This document shows positions 19,646 to 29,867 of a DNA stretch of 64,000 nucleotides, piece after piece. The notes under the pieces were generated by a model that did not search any database, was not told the DNA's origin, and saw only the letters and a program-made list of their open reading frames with translations. Position 1 is the first letter of the stretch; each line of letters opens with the position of its first letter. This DNA comes from Metallosphaera cuprina Ar-4 (GTDB lineage Archaea > Thermoproteota > Thermoprotei_A > Sulfolobales > Sulfolobaceae). The DNA lies in NCBI RefSeq assembly GCF_000204925.1, contig NC_015435.1, forward strand, positions 352,001 to 416,000, read 5' to 3'. The translations under genes and the position numbers were made by a program.

Positions 19646-19951
19646 CTAGCTTACTTCTTCTAAATTCAGGTTACTTCCGTTAACTTTTACAGAATAAACC
19701 TTTATACTTCTCTTTGAGGCCCCTTTTAATGGTCTACCGTCCTTCACTGAGAAGTGACTAAAGTGACATTGGCATACTAACTCCTCTCTTATTAGCACTC
19801 CGTATTTACTTAGATCACACCCTAGGTGGGGACACTTGTTATCAAACGCTAGATATCTCTCCCCCCCTAGATAAATCAGAAGGATCTCTTTGTTCTCCAC
19901 CAAGATCTTCTTCTTCTCTCCCACTCTCATCTCAGGTCTTTCTATGATCAC
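19646..19951 (-). CDS. Rieske-type [2Fe-2S] ferredoxin
   Basis: A soluble 101-residue Rieske protein with no transmembrane segment. The cluster ligands are present as CPHLGC (about residues 40-45) and CHFSHF (about 61-66), so both C-x-H and C-x2-H type pairs are intact. Small Rieske ferredoxins carry electrons to oxygenases or other redox enzymes. The partner is unknown; the glutamate synthase or the aromatic block are only speculative choices. It is convergent with aroD with no gap. Confidence 0.88.
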   Translation of the reverse strand: MIIERPEMRVGEKKKILVENKEILLIYLGGERYLAFDNKCPHLGCDLSKYGVLIREELVCQCHFSHFSVKDGRPLKGASKRSIKVYSVKVNGSNLNLEEVS

Positions 19952-20104
19952 GGATTATCTTGATGGACCTTAAGCTTAAAAAACTCCACGATTTTCCCTT
20001 CATATAAGTTACTTAATAATCTAGTTATATGTGTCCAAATGCCCTGAAAGTTTAGTAGATTATTTTATAATGTTAAAACACTACTATATACCAAGGTGAA
20101 AGAA

Positions 20105-20395
20105 ATGATAAGTTATAACGAAGCTTTAAGGACGAAGGTGGACTATAGAATAGTTGAGATAGCTCAAAGCTCTCCTAGCACGGAAGTAAAGGCTATTCTA
20201 GTCTTGGACGTATCTCCATCAGAGGAGGTCCTTAAGGAGATAAGTTCGGTAGCAAGAATTGACAACATATTTAGCTTCATGATGACTGTTAAAGTGAAGG
20301 GAAAGGCCTCAGAGATAGCTAGACTAGGGGAGAAGTCCTTCGTAAGGTATATAATGCTAGACGAAGTTATTGCCAGGACACAGGAGTGGAGCTAA
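20105..20395 (+). CDS. Small conserved-looking protein upstream of XPD
   Basis: I do not recognise this 96-residue protein. The pattern is two beta-alpha-beta units (EVKAILVLDVSPSEEVLKEISSVARI and FMMTVKVKGKASEIARLGEKSFVRYIMLDEV), which resembles the ferredoxin-like fold of subtilisin propeptides, but this is inference from pattern only. The frame is open from GTG 20096; I prefer ATG 20105, which has GGTGA a few bases upstream. It overlaps the XPD gene by 10 nt, so the two are very likely co-expressed. Confidence 0.65.
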   Translation: MISYNEALRTKVDYRIVEIAQSSPSTEVKAILVLDVSPSEEVLKEISSVARIDNIFSFMMTVKVKGKASEIARLGEKSFVRYIMLDEVIARTQEWS

Positions 20396-22026
20396 GGAAC
20401 TGGCAATCCACCCTAAAGGATAAGGTAGCAAAGGCGTTAAAACAAGGTATTTTAGTTGCCTTACAATCTCCCACAGGGAGTGGGAAGACACTTTTCTCTT
20501 TAGTCTCCGCTTTGGAAGTTAAACCCAAGGTCTTGTTCGTTGTAAGGACCAATAACGAGTTCTACCCAATTTATAGAGACGCTAAGAAGCTAGGCAAGAA
20601 GTTCTCATTCCTTATGGGAAAGTCCAAATCGTGCCTTTACTCAGACGAGAGCGCGGAATCAGAGGACATAGAGTGTTCCCTATGTGACTCCAGTTCGGTA
20701 ACCCAAGTGGAGATGAAGGACCCGCCCTTCTCGGTCTTGAAGGGGTTGAAGGAGAGAGGGAGGATAGAGAAGTTTTGCCCATATTTCTCAATTCTGAGCT
20801 CTATAAGCGAGGCGGACGTAGTTGCGGTAACCTATCCTTATCTGTTCGTCCCTAGGACGAGAGAATCCTTGGATTTAGATCTAGATAAGACCGTGATAAT
20901 TGTAGACGAAGCTCACAACCTAGATAACCTGAACGAGTTGGATGAGAGGAGGATCAACGAACAGACAGTAAACCTAGCGCTCAAGGAGGTCAAGAGCGAG
21001 GAATCTAAAAGGATCTTAGAGAGGTTAAAAGCCGAAATAAAGAGGTCTGTGCATCCCGATGAGAGGTACATCAAAGTGGAGAATTACCCAAAGCTTGACG
21101 AGAACGAGCTAGAGCTACTCGAGGATGAGTACAAAGATAGGAGAGAGGAGATGATAAGGAATAAAGCGATCAAGAGACTGCACATAGGTAGCGTAGTTAA
21201 GTTCTACGACTCCATTAAGTACTACGGCCCTAACGACGCTCAGGTCTTCTCCATGAGGGGGAGCTTAGTGTTGAAACCGCTCCTCCCTACGTCCTACCTC
21301 TCAATACTAAACGAAGAAGTTCCGGTTCTCCTCATGTCCGGTACGATGCCTCCAAAGGACTATTTAGTTAACGTGTTTGGAATAAAAAGGAAGATACTTT
21401 ACGTTGACGTCGAGAGGGAGTTGAAGGAGAAGGTGACGGGGTCTTTCGATTGCATGTTGGCAGTTGATGTCACCTCCTCATTTTCAAGTAGAGGGGAACT
21501 GATGTGGAGGAAGTACGCTAGCTACCTGCTGATGATATACTATCAGGCTAGATCTAACGTTTTAGCGATCTTCCCAAGTTACTCGATTATGGATGCTGTG
21601 ATGAGCCACGTTAAGGTTAACAAGTATGTGGAGGGAAGTAGAACTAACATTGAGGAAATATTGACAGAGTCTAGGAGCAAGAAACTGATAATAGCCGGGG
21701 TGGCCAGGGGGAAGCTCTCAGAGGGGGTTGAATTAACCAGCGAGGGGATTAGTATGATAAGTGACGTAGCGCTGTGCGGCATTCCTTACCCGCCTTTCGA
21801 TGATTACATGAAAATGAGAAGCGAGGCCATCTATAGGTCCACTGGACAACCGATCAAGGAGGTGTTGATCGAAATCCCTGCAGTCATAGCGGTGAAACAA
21901 GCTATAGGCAGGGCAATTAGAGGAAAGCACGATCACGCGACGGTTTGGCTTTTAGATAAGAGATTTGAGACTGCGTGGTGGAAGGCAAAGATAAACTGTT
22001 TTAATCCAAAAAAGGTAAAGCTATGA
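20386..22026 (+). CDS. xpd: XPD/Rad3-family iron-sulfur DNA helicase
   Basis: A superfamily 2 helicase of 546 residues that unwinds DNA 5' to 3'. It shows a Q-like RNWQ at residues 4-7, Walker A SPTGSGKT near 28-35 and the DEAH box in VIIVDEAHNL. The Fe-S domain cysteines lie in KSKSCLYSD, DIECSLCDS and KFCPYFS, four in all. Motif VI is AIGRAIRGKHDHA. The length matches crenarchaeal XPD of about 550 residues. The start is GTG at 20386. The glutaredoxin-like gene follows after 1 nt. Confidence 0.95.
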   Translation: MELRNWQSTLKDKVAKALKQGILVALQSPTGSGKTLFSLVSALEVKPKVLFVVRTNNEFYPIYRDAKKLGKKFSFLMGKSKSCLYSDESAESEDIECSLCDSSSVTQVEMKDPPFSVLKGLKERGRIEKFCPYFSILSSISEADVVAVTYPYLFVPRTRESLDLDLDKTVIIVDEAHNLDNLNELDERRINEQTVNLALKEVKSEESKRILERLKAEIKRSVHPDERYIKVENYPKLDENELELLEDEYKDRREEMIRNKAIKRLHIGSVVKFYDSIKYYGPNDAQVFSMRGSLVLKPLLPTSYLSILNEEVPVLLMSGTMPPKDYLVNVFGIKRKILYVDVERELKEKVTGSFDCMLAVDVTSSFSSRGELMWRKYASYLLMIYYQARSNVLAIFPSYSIMDAVMSHVKVNKYVEGSRTNIEEILTESRSKKLIIAGVARGKLSEGVELTSEGISMISDVALCGIPYPPFDDYMKMRSEAIYRSTGQPIKEVLIEIPAVIAVKQAIGRAIRGKHDHATVWLLDKRFETAWWKAKINCFNPKKVKL

Positions 22027-22027
22027 T

Positions 22028-22798
22028 ATGGAAGTGGAGATCTTCACTCACAAAAATTGCACAGAGTGCAACCTGTTAATAGAGTACTTGGAGAGTAGAG
22101 GGCTGTTAGGCAAGGTCAAGCTGGTCGATACCGAACTTTACCCATTCTTAGCTTTGGAGAGGGGGGTTATCTCAACCCCTTCAGTTTTCGTAGATGGGAA
22201 GTTGGTTTACGCTGGTAAAGTGGACCTTTATGAGTTAGAGGAGATCTTAAATGGTAACCAGGTGAGTAGAGAGTTTAACAGGGAAGAACTGATCAAGAAA
22301 TTTATGGAGGGTGTGGTGGACTCCTTCGCAGCCACAGCCTGGCTCTACGTTAATAGGGACTTCGACTCGTTCATGTCGCAGAGGGACTTCGTTTTAGCTG
22401 TCACTGGGTTAGCCCTCTCAGATAAAGTTGATGAGGGATATCAATTCCTTAGGGACGTCCTAGTGAAAGACGGTGAGAAGGTGTTAAACGAGTGGGAACC
22501 AATGATGCTTAAGAACATATCATCAAACTTCGTTAGGGAAATATATTGGTTGTATGAGAGGAAATTACCTAAGGAGTCTTTATTCTCCAAATATCCGCTA
22601 GAGGTTTTCGCCCATTGGCTAATGGTTAGGGGAGGAGCAGTGGGCAGGGTTGGATTGAGAATACACCCTTTAAGCAGCGTTCAAACAATGACGAGGATAG
22701 CTAAAGTTTACTCTTACCTTCAGGAAAACTACGACTCCATATGGGATAGAGTTGAGAAGGAGCAGAGGAAGCTCAAGGAGATGAGAGCAGTTCAATGA
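22028..22798 (+). CDS. Glutaredoxin-like N-terminal domain fused to an unidentified helical domain
   Basis: Residues 1-78 look like a glutaredoxin/thioredoxin domain, with the redox pair CTEC (residues 11-14) and the cis-proline in STPSVFVDGK. Residues about 85-256 are a helical domain I cannot name (GVVDSFAATAWLYVNRDFDSFMSQRDFVLAVTGLALSD and following). The operon-like position behind XPD, which has a redox-sensitive Fe-S cluster, is suggestive but does not prove a link. Confidence 0.75.
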   Translation: MEVEIFTHKNCTECNLLIEYLESRGLLGKVKLVDTELYPFLALERGVISTPSVFVDGKLVYAGKVDLYELEEILNGNQVSREFNREELIKKFMEGVVDSFAATAWLYVNRDFDSFMSQRDFVLAVTGLALSDKVDEGYQFLRDVLVKDGEKVLNEWEPMMLKNISSNFVREIYWLYERKLPKESLFSKYPLEVFAHWLMVRGGAVGRVGLRIHPLSSVQTMTRIAKVYSYLQENYDSIWDRVEKEQRKLKEMRAVQ

Positions 22799-22861
22799 AC
22801 CCTTTACGTCCTACGATGTGCAGCCGCTGGTGTTATATACCAGATTGAAGAACTAATCACC

Positions 22862-23386
22862 ATGCCACTAAGACCAGGAAGGTGTTATAGGCATTTCTCA
22901 GGTCCAGCTTATACCAGAAAGGAGTACATTCCAGGAGTGCCGCAACCTAAGATAACTAAGTTCACTATGGGTGACCAAAAGAAGGACTACGACTATGAGG
23001 TCAGGCTTGTTACTAAACAGATAGGTCAGATAAGGCACAACGCCCTAGAGGCCGCTAGGGTTATCTCGCTCAAACAGATGACCGCAATGGTTGGAAACGA
23101 GAGTGACTTCTACCTGTACGTTACTAAATACCCCCATCACGTGATAAGGGAAAACAAAATGATGGCTTTCGCTGGAGCGGATAGACTTCAGGACGGAATG
23201 AGATTGTCTTTCGGTAAACCGATAGGAACCGCCGCAAGGATAACTAAGTTGGGAGATGTCATAATGGCCTTGAAGGTGAAAAAGGAGCACTTAGAGTTCG
23301 CTAAGAAGGCGTTCAAGGTAGCGTCCAGCAAGATCCCTCTAGATACCGAGATCTCGGTTGTTCCTCTAAAGGAGGAAAAGAAGTGA
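22862..23386 (+). CDS. rpl10e: Large-subunit ribosomal protein L10e (uL16)
   Basis: A 174-residue L10e protein, beginning [30 protein letters not shown] and containing [29 protein letters not shown]. It sits near the A and P sites of the ribosome. A TATA-like GTTATATAC at 22832-22840 is about 26 nt before the ATG, so the message is probably leaderless and starts a new unit: L10e, Dph2, Csl4, RpoL, small protein, TFS. It overlaps dph2 as GTGA. Confidence 0.97.
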   Translation: MPLRPGRCYRHFSGPAYTRKEYIPGVPQPKITKFTMGDQKKDYDYEVRLVTKQIGQIRHNALEAARVISLKQMTAMVGNESDFYLYVTKYPHHVIRENKMMAFAGADRLQDGMRLSFGKPIGTAARITKLGDVIMALKVKKEHLEFAKKAFKVASSKIPLDTEISVVPLKEEKK

Positions 23387-24381
23387 GTTACGTTTTTGAT
23401 GAGTCGGCCTTAAGTCAGGAAATAAGGAAAAGAGGAGCTAAAAGGGTACTTCTTCAGTTTCCTGAAGGGCTTAGATACTTCTCAACGGAGCTCGTCCAAA
23501 AGTTATCCTCCTCTTTACCTGACGTGGAGTTCCTAATCTCGGGGGAGCCAAGCTGGGGAGCCTGCGATGTGGCTGAGGACGAAGCTAATCTCTTAAGAGT
23601 GGACCTGCTGGTTCACTTCGGTCACTCACCTTACACTTGGTACTATCCTAAGTTCCCAACGCTTTTTGTAAGGGCTGAGAGCACATTGGAGCTGGACGAC
23701 GAGACGATATCTAAGTTAAAGAACAAGTTGGAGGAAATGAAGGTTAACTCGGTTGCGTTAACCTCAACAGTTCAACACGCTTCTCTCCTGTCAAGGATAA
23801 AGAAAGCGCTAACTCCTCGTTTTAAGGTCGAGATAGGAAGACCCTCTTCACCTTTCATGAACGATGGCCAAGTGTTGGGATGTGACTACAGATCCGCAAT
23901 GGTTGAGGCTGACGTTCAGGTTAACGTTTCAGGTGGGCTCTTTCATGCGTTAGGACTAGGTTTGGCTACGAATAAGCCCGTCCTTAAGCTAGATCCTTAC
24001 ACTAAGCAAGTTGAGGACATAACTCCTCAGGTTTTCAAAATCATGAAGATTAGATATTCTAAGATAATGGAAGCTATGGACTCAACTACATGGGTCATAG
24101 TTCAAGGGTTGAAAGTGGGTCAGAACAGACCGCTTATGGTGAGATCCTTAGAGAGTAAGCTCAAGTCCATGGGCAAGAAAACTTTCGTTGTAACTAGCAA
24201 AGTTCTAAATCAGGATGCCCTCAGGAACCTGGACAGGAGTTACATCGACGTGTTTGTGGTCACCTCATGTCCCAGGCTTCCCACAGACGATCTATACTCT
24301 TATGAGAAGCCTGTGCTCACTCCTGGCGAAGCGAAAATGATTATAACCAATAAGTTAGAACCATACATATTTCCGTGGTGA
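23383..24381 (+). CDS. dph2: Diphthamide biosynthesis enzyme Dph2
   Basis: The archaeal homodimeric Dph2 makes the first step of diphthamide on elongation factor 2, a non-classical radical-SAM reaction. The three domains each carry one cluster Cys: [24 protein letters not shown] and [12 protein letters not shown]. The start is GTG, overlapping the L10e stop as GTGA. At 332 residues the length is normal. Confidence 0.93.
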   Translation: MSYVFDESALSQEIRKRGAKRVLLQFPEGLRYFSTELVQKLSSSLPDVEFLISGEPSWGACDVAEDEANLLRVDLLVHFGHSPYTWYYPKFPTLFVRAESTLELDDETISKLKNKLEEMKVNSVALTSTVQHASLLSRIKKALTPRFKVEIGRPSSPFMNDGQVLGCDYRSAMVEADVQVNVSGGLFHALGLGLATNKPVLKLDPYTKQVEDITPQVFKIMKIRYSKIMEAMDSTTWVIVQGLKVGQNRPLMVRSLESKLKSMGKKTFVVTSKVLNQDALRNLDRSYIDVFVVTSCPRLPTDDLYSYEKPVLTPGEAKMIITNKLEPYIFPW

Positions 24382-24959
24382 AAATGGGAAATCAGGGAGA
24401 CCTTACAACACCTGGCGAACTATTAGGAGTTATCGAGGAGTTCACACCAGGTGAAGGTTGTTATGAACATCAAGGACAAGTAAGGGCGGCAGTTGTTGGA
24501 AAAGTCTTCTACGATATGATTAACAGGAAAAGTAACATAATACCTGAGAGAAAGAATCTCAGTTTCAAATTGAGGAAAGCCAAATACGTCTATGGGGTAG
24601 TTTCATCGCTTAAGGAAGATTACGCTATAGTGGAAGTGAGTGGAGTGGAGGAGAGATTTATAAATCCCTCCATAACGGGTTACCTGCACATTTCACAAGT
24701 GGCTCAAAAGCACGTTAAGGACCTCAGGGACGCGATAAGGCCATCTGACGTAATAAAGGCTAAACCTATTTCCTTCACTTACCCTCTGCAACTTACATTG
24801 CGAGGTAGGGACTTAGGTGTGATCATAGCTTACTGCTCCGTTTGCGGCACTCTAATGATCAAAGCTGACGAGGAACATTTAAAATGTCCGAATTGCAATA
24901 ACGTTGAACCTAGGAGAATAGGTCCCTATACGGTGAGAGGAAATGGAAGTCGTAGTTGA
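24375..24959 (+). CDS. csl4: Exosome RNA-binding subunit Csl4
   Basis: The 194-residue protein has an N-terminal domain ([36 protein letters not shown]), an S1 domain (about 70-150) and a C-terminal zinc ribbon with CSVCG and CPNCNN. Csl4 caps the archaeal RNA-degrading exosome. Several possible starts (GTG 24375, GTG 24378, ATG 24384) lie close together; all keep the domain intact. It overlaps dph2 and rpoL. Confidence 0.94.
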   Translation: MVKMGNQGDLTTPGELLGVIEEFTPGEGCYEHQGQVRAAVVGKVFYDMINRKSNIIPERKNLSFKLRKAKYVYGVVSSLKEDYAIVEVSGVEERFINPSITGYLHISQVAQKHVKDLRDAIRPSDVIKAKPISFTYPLQLTLRGRDLGVIIAYCSVCGTLMIKADEEHLKCPNCNNVEPRRIGPYTVRGNGSRS

Positions 24960-25215
24960 GAAGAAGGACGACAATTACGTGGAGTTTAGAATTCAGGGGG
25001 AGGATCACACCCTCGGTAACCTGGTGGCTGCAACAATGAGGAGAGTCCCAGGGGTCATCCTTAGTACCTACTATTTACCACATCCCCTTAAGGATGAACT
25101 GATAATAAAAGTCAAAACTGATGGGTCCATCTCGCCCGTGGACGCTCTGAAAAAAGCGATAGAGCAAATAGAGAAGACCGCTGAGTCCTTTCTTCAAGAT
25201 TTAGAGAAGGTATGA
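24943..25215 (+). CDS. rpoL: DNA-directed RNA polymerase subunit L
   Basis: A 90-residue Rpb11/RpoL protein that dimerises with subunit D in polymerase assembly. The characteristic FRIQGEDHTLGNLVAATMRRVPGV is at residues about 13-36. It overlaps csl4 by 17 nt, and its stop overlaps the next ATG as ATGA. Confidence 0.96.
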   Translation: MEVVVEKKDDNYVEFRIQGEDHTLGNLVAATMRRVPGVILSTYYLPHPLKDELIIKVKTDGSISPVDALKKAIEQIEKTAESFLQDLEKV

Positions 25216-25445
25216 CCTTGAAGGGGACCAGGACCGCAATTCTGGTTGACGGGTCCATATGCGTCTTTCAAGGAAGGTACCTAGAACATCTTTTTTGGGA
25301 AAAGGATCAATTTTATAGAAGCGAAGTTAAGAAAGAGATAAACTTCAGCAACTTCGGTTTAGGAAAACAATATTCTGGAGATCTAATAGGAGAGTGCTTT
25401 AGGATAGTGAATTTGATATCGAAAAAATTAAAAAAGATGGAGTAG
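25212..25445 (+). CDS. Unidentified 77-residue protein between rpoL and tfs
   Basis: No family is recognised. The protein starts MTLKGTRTAILVDGSICVFQGRYLEHLFWEKD and ends in a lysine-rich helix. The ATGA overlap with rpoL and the position just before the transcription factor S gene argue that it is real and co-translated. A role in transcription is possible only by association. Confidence 0.7.
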   Translation: MTLKGTRTAILVDGSICVFQGRYLEHLFWEKDQFYRSEVKKEINFSNFGLGKQYSGDLIGECFRIVNLISKKLKKME

Positions 25446-25466
25446 AGTCTTATCGAAGGTGTTCTA

Positions 25467-25799
25467 TTGAAGTTCTGTCCGAAATGTAAGTCTATGATGA
25501 CTCCGAGGAAAATTAATGGAAACGTGATCTACAAATGCGTCAAGTGCGGATACGAAGATGAGGGACCCAGATCTCAGATAATTTCCTCTAAGGTAAAACA
25601 CAGTGAAACTGAAAGGACCATAGTTATAGAAGACCAACAGTTACCTGCAGGAACACAAAAGATGAGAGGTGTGCTTTGTTCTAAGTGTGGAAACGATGAG
25701 GTCTACTTCTGGATGTTACAAACTAGGGCAGCGGATGAGCCGCCTACTAGATTTTACAAGTGCACGAGATGCGGAAAGGTGTGGAGAGAATACGAATAA
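25467..25799 (+). CDS. tfs: Transcription elongation factor TFS (TFIIS-like)
   Basis: The 110-residue protein has two zinc ribbons: CPKCKSMM...CVKCGYE at the N-terminus and CSKCGNDEVYFWMLQTRAADEPPTRFYKCTRCG at the C-terminus. The acidic pair in RAADEPPT is the tip that enters the polymerase funnel and stimulates RNA cleavage in backtracked complexes. TTG at 25467 is the start. It is the last gene of the L10e unit. Confidence 0.95.
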   Translation: MKFCPKCKSMMTPRKINGNVIYKCVKCGYEDEGPRSQIISSKVKHSETERTIVIEDQQLPAGTQKMRGVLCSKCGNDEVYFWMLQTRAADEPPTRFYKCTRCGKVWREYE

Positions 25800-26091
25800 C
25801 GTTAAGATGACTCGGACCAATTTCAGTAAAATTGACAAATTGATCGTGTGAAATTCAAGAACAAGGGGGAGACGAACTTAAGACCCTCGATCTTAGAACC
25901 TGAATGCCTTCTAATGAAAAGGGTAAAGCACCTCTCTGGACCTATACAATTTCGAGAGTTGTTTGGCAGAAGTGAAGCTTAACATCTCCTTAAGGAGTTG
26001 AAACCATGCACCTCCTCTCATATGTCTTGAACGTTTGAGGCGACCAAAAAGGAGCGTAAATCTTTTTTGATACCTCCGACTTTTAAGATAG

Positions 26092-26181
<90 letters not shown>

Positions 26182-26256
26182 CTTCCACAACTGCTTTTTA
26201 GAAAACAAATTTTATCCATACATTAACCTTAAATTCTCTCGCATTTACTGTGAAGC

Positions 26257-26922
26257 GTGAAAGCAATAATTCTAGCAGGAGGTTATGGAAAGAGATTGAG
26301 GCCTTTTACAGATGAGAAACCAAAACCTCTGTTAGATATTGGTGGTAGACCCATATTGGAGTGGCAGATTCTCTGGCTTAAGAGGTTTGGGATAACTGAG
26401 ATCGTTCTCCTGACTGGATATAAGAGGGAGGTCCTAATCGATTGGGCTTCGCAAAACTCTGATAGACTTGGTGTAAACTTCGTGTTTAGTGTGGAGAACG
26501 AGCCGTTGGGAACTGGAGGTGCAATAAAGAAGGTAAAGCATTTCGTAAACGAAGACTTCCTAGTCGTTAACGGTGATATTTTAACTAACCTCGACGTCAC
26601 GAGGTTGCAAGACATGTCGATAGCGTTAGTTCCGCTGCGAAGCCCATATGGTGTAGTGAAAACTGAAGGTGACGTTATTACAGAATTCACTGAGAAACCT
26701 ATCCTTTACGACTATTGGATTAACGCTGGGGTGTACAAGTTTAACCCAGATATCTTCGAGTACTTACCGGATAAAGGCGATGTAGAGAAGATAACCTTTC
26801 CGGCATTAACTAAGGGGAGACTCATAAAGGGAATTAAGTTCAGTGAGGCCTACTGGAGGTCCATAGACTCCGTAAAGGATATGGAGGAGGCCTCATTAGA
26901 GGTAGAAGATAAAATTAAATGA
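26257..26922 (+). CDS. Sugar-1-phosphate nucleotidyltransferase
   Basis: This 221-residue protein has the nucleotidyltransferase core: the signature [32 protein letters not shown] at residues 3-34, the GTGGAI base-recognition loop and NGDILT with the metal-binding Asp. There is no C-terminal left-handed helix domain, so it is a short, single-domain form (mannose-1-phosphate guanylyltransferase-like or related). Which sugar is used cannot be decided. The start is GTG 26257. The ATGA overlap with the PGI/PMI gene suggests joint supply of activated sugars, perhaps for surface glycans. Confidence 0.88.
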   Translation: MKAIILAGGYGKRLRPFTDEKPKPLLDIGGRPILEWQILWLKRFGITEIVLLTGYKREVLIDWASQNSDRLGVNFVFSVENEPLGTGGAIKKVKHFVNEDFLVVNGDILTNLDVTRLQDMSIALVPLRSPYGVVKTEGDVITEFTEKPILYDYWINAGVYKFNPDIFEYLPDKGDVEKITFPALTKGRLIKGIKFSEAYWRSIDSVKDMEEASLEVEDKIK

Positions 26923-27749
26923 GGTGCTTTACCTTGCTATATGAAGACTGGAAAGAGCAATACGTTAGCTCTATATCAGTAGATGTACCTTCAGTGTCTG
27001 GAGAGGTCTCCTGCTTTGGGATGGGAGGAAGCGGAGTCGCCTGCGAAATTATGAGGGCTTTTTATCCCTTAAACAAGGACATCAAGAACTCTGACACTTT
27101 GATAGTTTTAAGTTATTCAGGAAACACTTCAGAGACCTTGAGAGTTATGAAGGAGTTTAAAGGGAGGGTAATAGCTATAACGAGCGGGGGGAAGATCTCT
27201 GAGCTTAACGTGGAGAAGGTGTTGATTAAGGGAGGGCTGCAACCTAGATTCGCGTTTCCCCAACTCTTCACGCCTCTTGTAAAGATGTTGAGGCCGGACT
27301 TAGTTAACGGGTTGATTGAAGGGATTGACAACGAGAGGGCCAAAGCGTTAGCTAAGGAGTTGTTCTCTTACATTAGAGACAAGATACCTGTCTTCTACGG
27401 GTCCACCTTCTTGGGCGTTGCGAAAAGGTTTAAACAGGAAATCAACGAGAACGGGAAGTACCCGGCCTTCTTCGGTGAGATACCTGAAGTCAATCACAAC
27501 GAGGTGGAAGGCTACGTTCATGGCGAGAGATTAGCTCCCGTCGTGTTCGCAGGGAATAAATTAGACGAGGTAACCTCAAAGCTAATAGGAGCCAAAACTG
27601 TTAGGATTGAGAGTATCAGAGACGTGTCCTTTTTGATCCAAACTGCGGGTTTCCTGTCCCTTGAGGTAGCTAGAGAAATGAATGAGGATCCAACTCTCCT
27701 TCACAAAATACCTGAGGGTAGAAAGCAAGTGGAGAGATTAGACTTTTGA
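26919..27749 (+). CDS. Bifunctional phosphoglucose/phosphomannose isomerase
   Basis: This 276-residue SIS-domain isomerase interconverts fructose 6-phosphate with glucose 6-phosphate or mannose 6-phosphate. Motifs are [33 protein letters not shown] and the catalytic [13 protein letters not shown]. It matches the crenarchaeal dual-specificity group in size. Translation is coupled to the upstream nucleotidyltransferase by ATGA. Confidence 0.92.
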   Translation: MRCFTLLYEDWKEQYVSSISVDVPSVSGEVSCFGMGGSGVACEIMRAFYPLNKDIKNSDTLIVLSYSGNTSETLRVMKEFKGRVIAITSGGKISELNVEKVLIKGGLQPRFAFPQLFTPLVKMLRPDLVNGLIEGIDNERAKALAKELFSYIRDKIPVFYGSTFLGVAKRFKQEINENGKYPAFFGEIPEVNHNEVEGYVHGERLAPVVFAGNKLDEVTSKLIGAKTVRIESIRDVSFLIQTAGFLSLEVAREMNEDPTLLHKIPEGRKQVERLDF

Positions 27750-27804
27750 GTTTTCTGACTTCTTTGGCTTTAAGCTTGAGACTCGCTCGATAAAGGCCTT
27801 AAAA

Positions 27805-28674
27805 CTACTTTAAGTTTTCTAGGATAGCGTAAGGTACGGATAAAACTAATGACAGACCTGGTAACAAGTTTAGGAGATACCTTTTTGGACCCCTATAGTA
27901 ATACATCCCAGTCGCTATTACGGGAACGTAAAGTATTGAAATTATGGGAAGGAAAATCGAGGCGATCCCCAAGACGTAATAGCTCCCAAAGTAAACGTAT
28001 CCCGTTAAAAAGGTAATGTCAACGAGACCGTCCCTAACGAGCCTCAGATCGTACTTTGATCTCCATAGGTTCCTTTTAGCTTCAATTAAGGACGACCTAA
28101 ACGTTTTCCTAGCGTGAAGGTCATTGAGGTGTAAACATTTGCCATTAAGGGTTGATGGACTGTACCCCATCTTCCTCAACTTAGCGTAGAGCCAAACGTC
28201 TTCGTCCCTTTCGTACTTTTCATCGAATCCTCCAACACTCCTAATTACTTCAACGTTCAGGGCTGCGCACCCCAGATTCGGGTTGTTCTCTCCCTTTGAT
28301 AGAGGAGTGTCCATCTCGCTCTCGGAGTAGGCGTAATGAAGCCACACGTACGGATGTTCTGATAGCTTGGCAATCATCTCCCTCGTGTGATCAGGTCTGA
28401 TAACAACGTCACTGTCCATCATAATTACGAACTTGTCCTTCGTCAAATCAAGCATTTTATTCCTAAGTCTGGCCATGTTCACCTTCTTCATTCTCCTGTC
28501 TCGAATGTAAGTGATTTTATCTTTATAACTTGAAAGAAACCTATGTATGTCCTCTCTCTCGCTGTTGTCGTATATTATAACCTCATCTACGGGTTGTGAA
28601 ACTGCTGAGGACAAAGAAACTTTTAGCCACTCCAACTTATCGTTAGGGCCTACCGGCATCACCAACTGAGCCAT
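27805..28674 (-). CDS. Family 2 glycosyltransferase
   Basis: This 289-residue protein has a GT-A fold: EVIIYDNSE, RLRNKMLDLTKDKFVIMMDSDVVIRPDH with the DxD metal site, and a later acceptor region CAALNVEVIRSVGGFDEKYERDEDVWLYAKLRKMGY. Two hydrophobic segments near residues 225-285 suggest membrane association. It ends a same-strand run with a GT4 enzyme, the S-layer genes and AglB, so a role in glycosylating surface proteins is likely but unproven. Confidence 0.88.
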   Translation of the reverse strand: MAQLVMPVGPNDKLEWLKVSLSSAVSQPVDEVIIYDNSEREDIHRFLSSYKDKITYIRDRRMKKVNMARLRNKMLDLTKDKFVIMMDSDVVIRPDHTREMIAKLSEHPYVWLHYAYSESEMDTPLSKGENNPNLGCAALNVEVIRSVGGFDEKYERDEDVWLYAKLRKMGYSPSTLNGKCLHLNDLHARKTFRSSLIEAKRNLWRSKYDLRLVRDGLVDITFLTGYVYFGSYYVLGIASIFLPIISILYVPVIATGMYYYRGPKRYLLNLLPGLSLVLSVPYAILENLK

Positions 28675-28764
28675 ATCTAAGGATAAATCTCTTAGAATAA
28701 GGATTTATCGGAAACCCAAAGAGGTCTCGACTCGTCTTGATTCGCTTTGATCCCCATGGGAAAG

Positions 28765-29808
28765 TTACAGATACCTTGAGATTGCACTAAACATCTTCTC
28801 TTCAAATGTGTCCTTCCTAAATTCTTGAGCTTTGACATTCAGCTCCTTCCTTTTTGAACTGGGTACTTTCAAAGCGTTTAACACCAGGTCCTTGGCCTCC
28901 TCGAGGTCCCTATACGCCCAAGGTGAAACCTCACTGGCCCCGCTCTCCCTTGGAACTACAGGAATCAAACCAGCGCTCATGGCCTCAACGACAGGGGTCC
29001 CGAAATGCTCTCCTATAGTGGGATGGAAATAAACAGGAGTTTCCTTCATTACCTCAACTATGACCTCTCCCGGTTGATTAGTTAGTATTTCCACATTAGC
29101 TCCGGTTCGACTTATTATTCTAATCAACTTCTTGTGATATTCCCTCTCAATCAAGGAACCTATTATTATTCCTTTTAACCCCGTCTTCAATGAGAGATAT
29201 ATTGAGTTCTCTAAGGTTTTACCTCTTTCAATGCGAGCTATAGTCAGGAACTGTTCCTTAGTTTTACTCTCAGTGAATCCCCTTGAGTAAAACTCTACGT
29301 CGACTGGAGGATATATAACATCTGATTCGACATCGTAAACCTCCTTTATTGCTCTAGAAGAGTACCTAGAGTTAGCTATGAACTTGGCCCTCTTCGCCTC
29401 CTTCTTAAAGTTCTTCACAATTTTACTGAATGGTAATAAATAAAGCCTCCAAAATAAGGACCTATTATACTTTGAAGGTATGCTTGAGATCGACGGACCA
29501 CCAGCGTAAATCACATGAGGCGCTATATCGGATAGAGGTATGGGTACTCCCGAAGCGTTAAGGAATAACTTAGGCCTCAATTTCCTTGCAGGCAGTAAAG
29601 TGAGTACCCTTTGATACTTATCAAACTTAGGGATAGAGAAGGGAAAGAAATAACTTGACGGAATAGGGAACTTAGGCTTACAGAAGCTCACGGCAGTGTA
29701 ATCAACGTTCCTCTTCTGTAACATATCGAAAAGGGAAAAGTAAACCTTCCCCTCACCACTGATTGCCTTAGTCATCCCAATTCCGTGAGCTATAACTGCT
29801 ACTTTCAC
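28765..29808 (-). CDS. Family 4-like glycosyltransferase
   Basis: A 347-residue GT-B enzyme. The second Rossmann domain shows FLTIARIERGKTLENSI, then YFHPTIGEHFGTPVVEAMSAGLIPVVPRESGASEV, the EX7E-type nucleotide-sugar motif of GT4. The start codon is GTG at 29808. It lies 59 nt downstream of slaB on the same strand. Confidence 0.9.
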   Translation of the reverse strand: MKVAVIAHGIGMTKAISGEGKVYFSLFDMLQKRNVDYTAVSFCKPKFPIPSSYFFPFSIPKFDKYQRVLTLLPARKLRPKLFLNASGVPIPLSDIAPHVIYAGGPSISSIPSKYNRSLFWRLYLLPFSKIVKNFKKEAKRAKFIANSRYSSRAIKEVYDVESDVIYPPVDVEFYSRGFTESKTKEQFLTIARIERGKTLENSIYLSLKTGLKGIIIGSLIEREYHKKLIRIISRTGANVEILTNQPGEVIVEVMKETPVYFHPTIGEHFGTPVVEAMSAGLIPVVPRESGASEVSPWAYRDLEEAKDLVLNALKVPSSKRKELNVKAQEFRKDTFEEKMFSAISRYL

Positions 29809-29867
29809 GCATCAAGAAAATGAGCTAAAGAGTTTTAAAACCTTCTGAAAGGGGAATTAAAAAAAGA

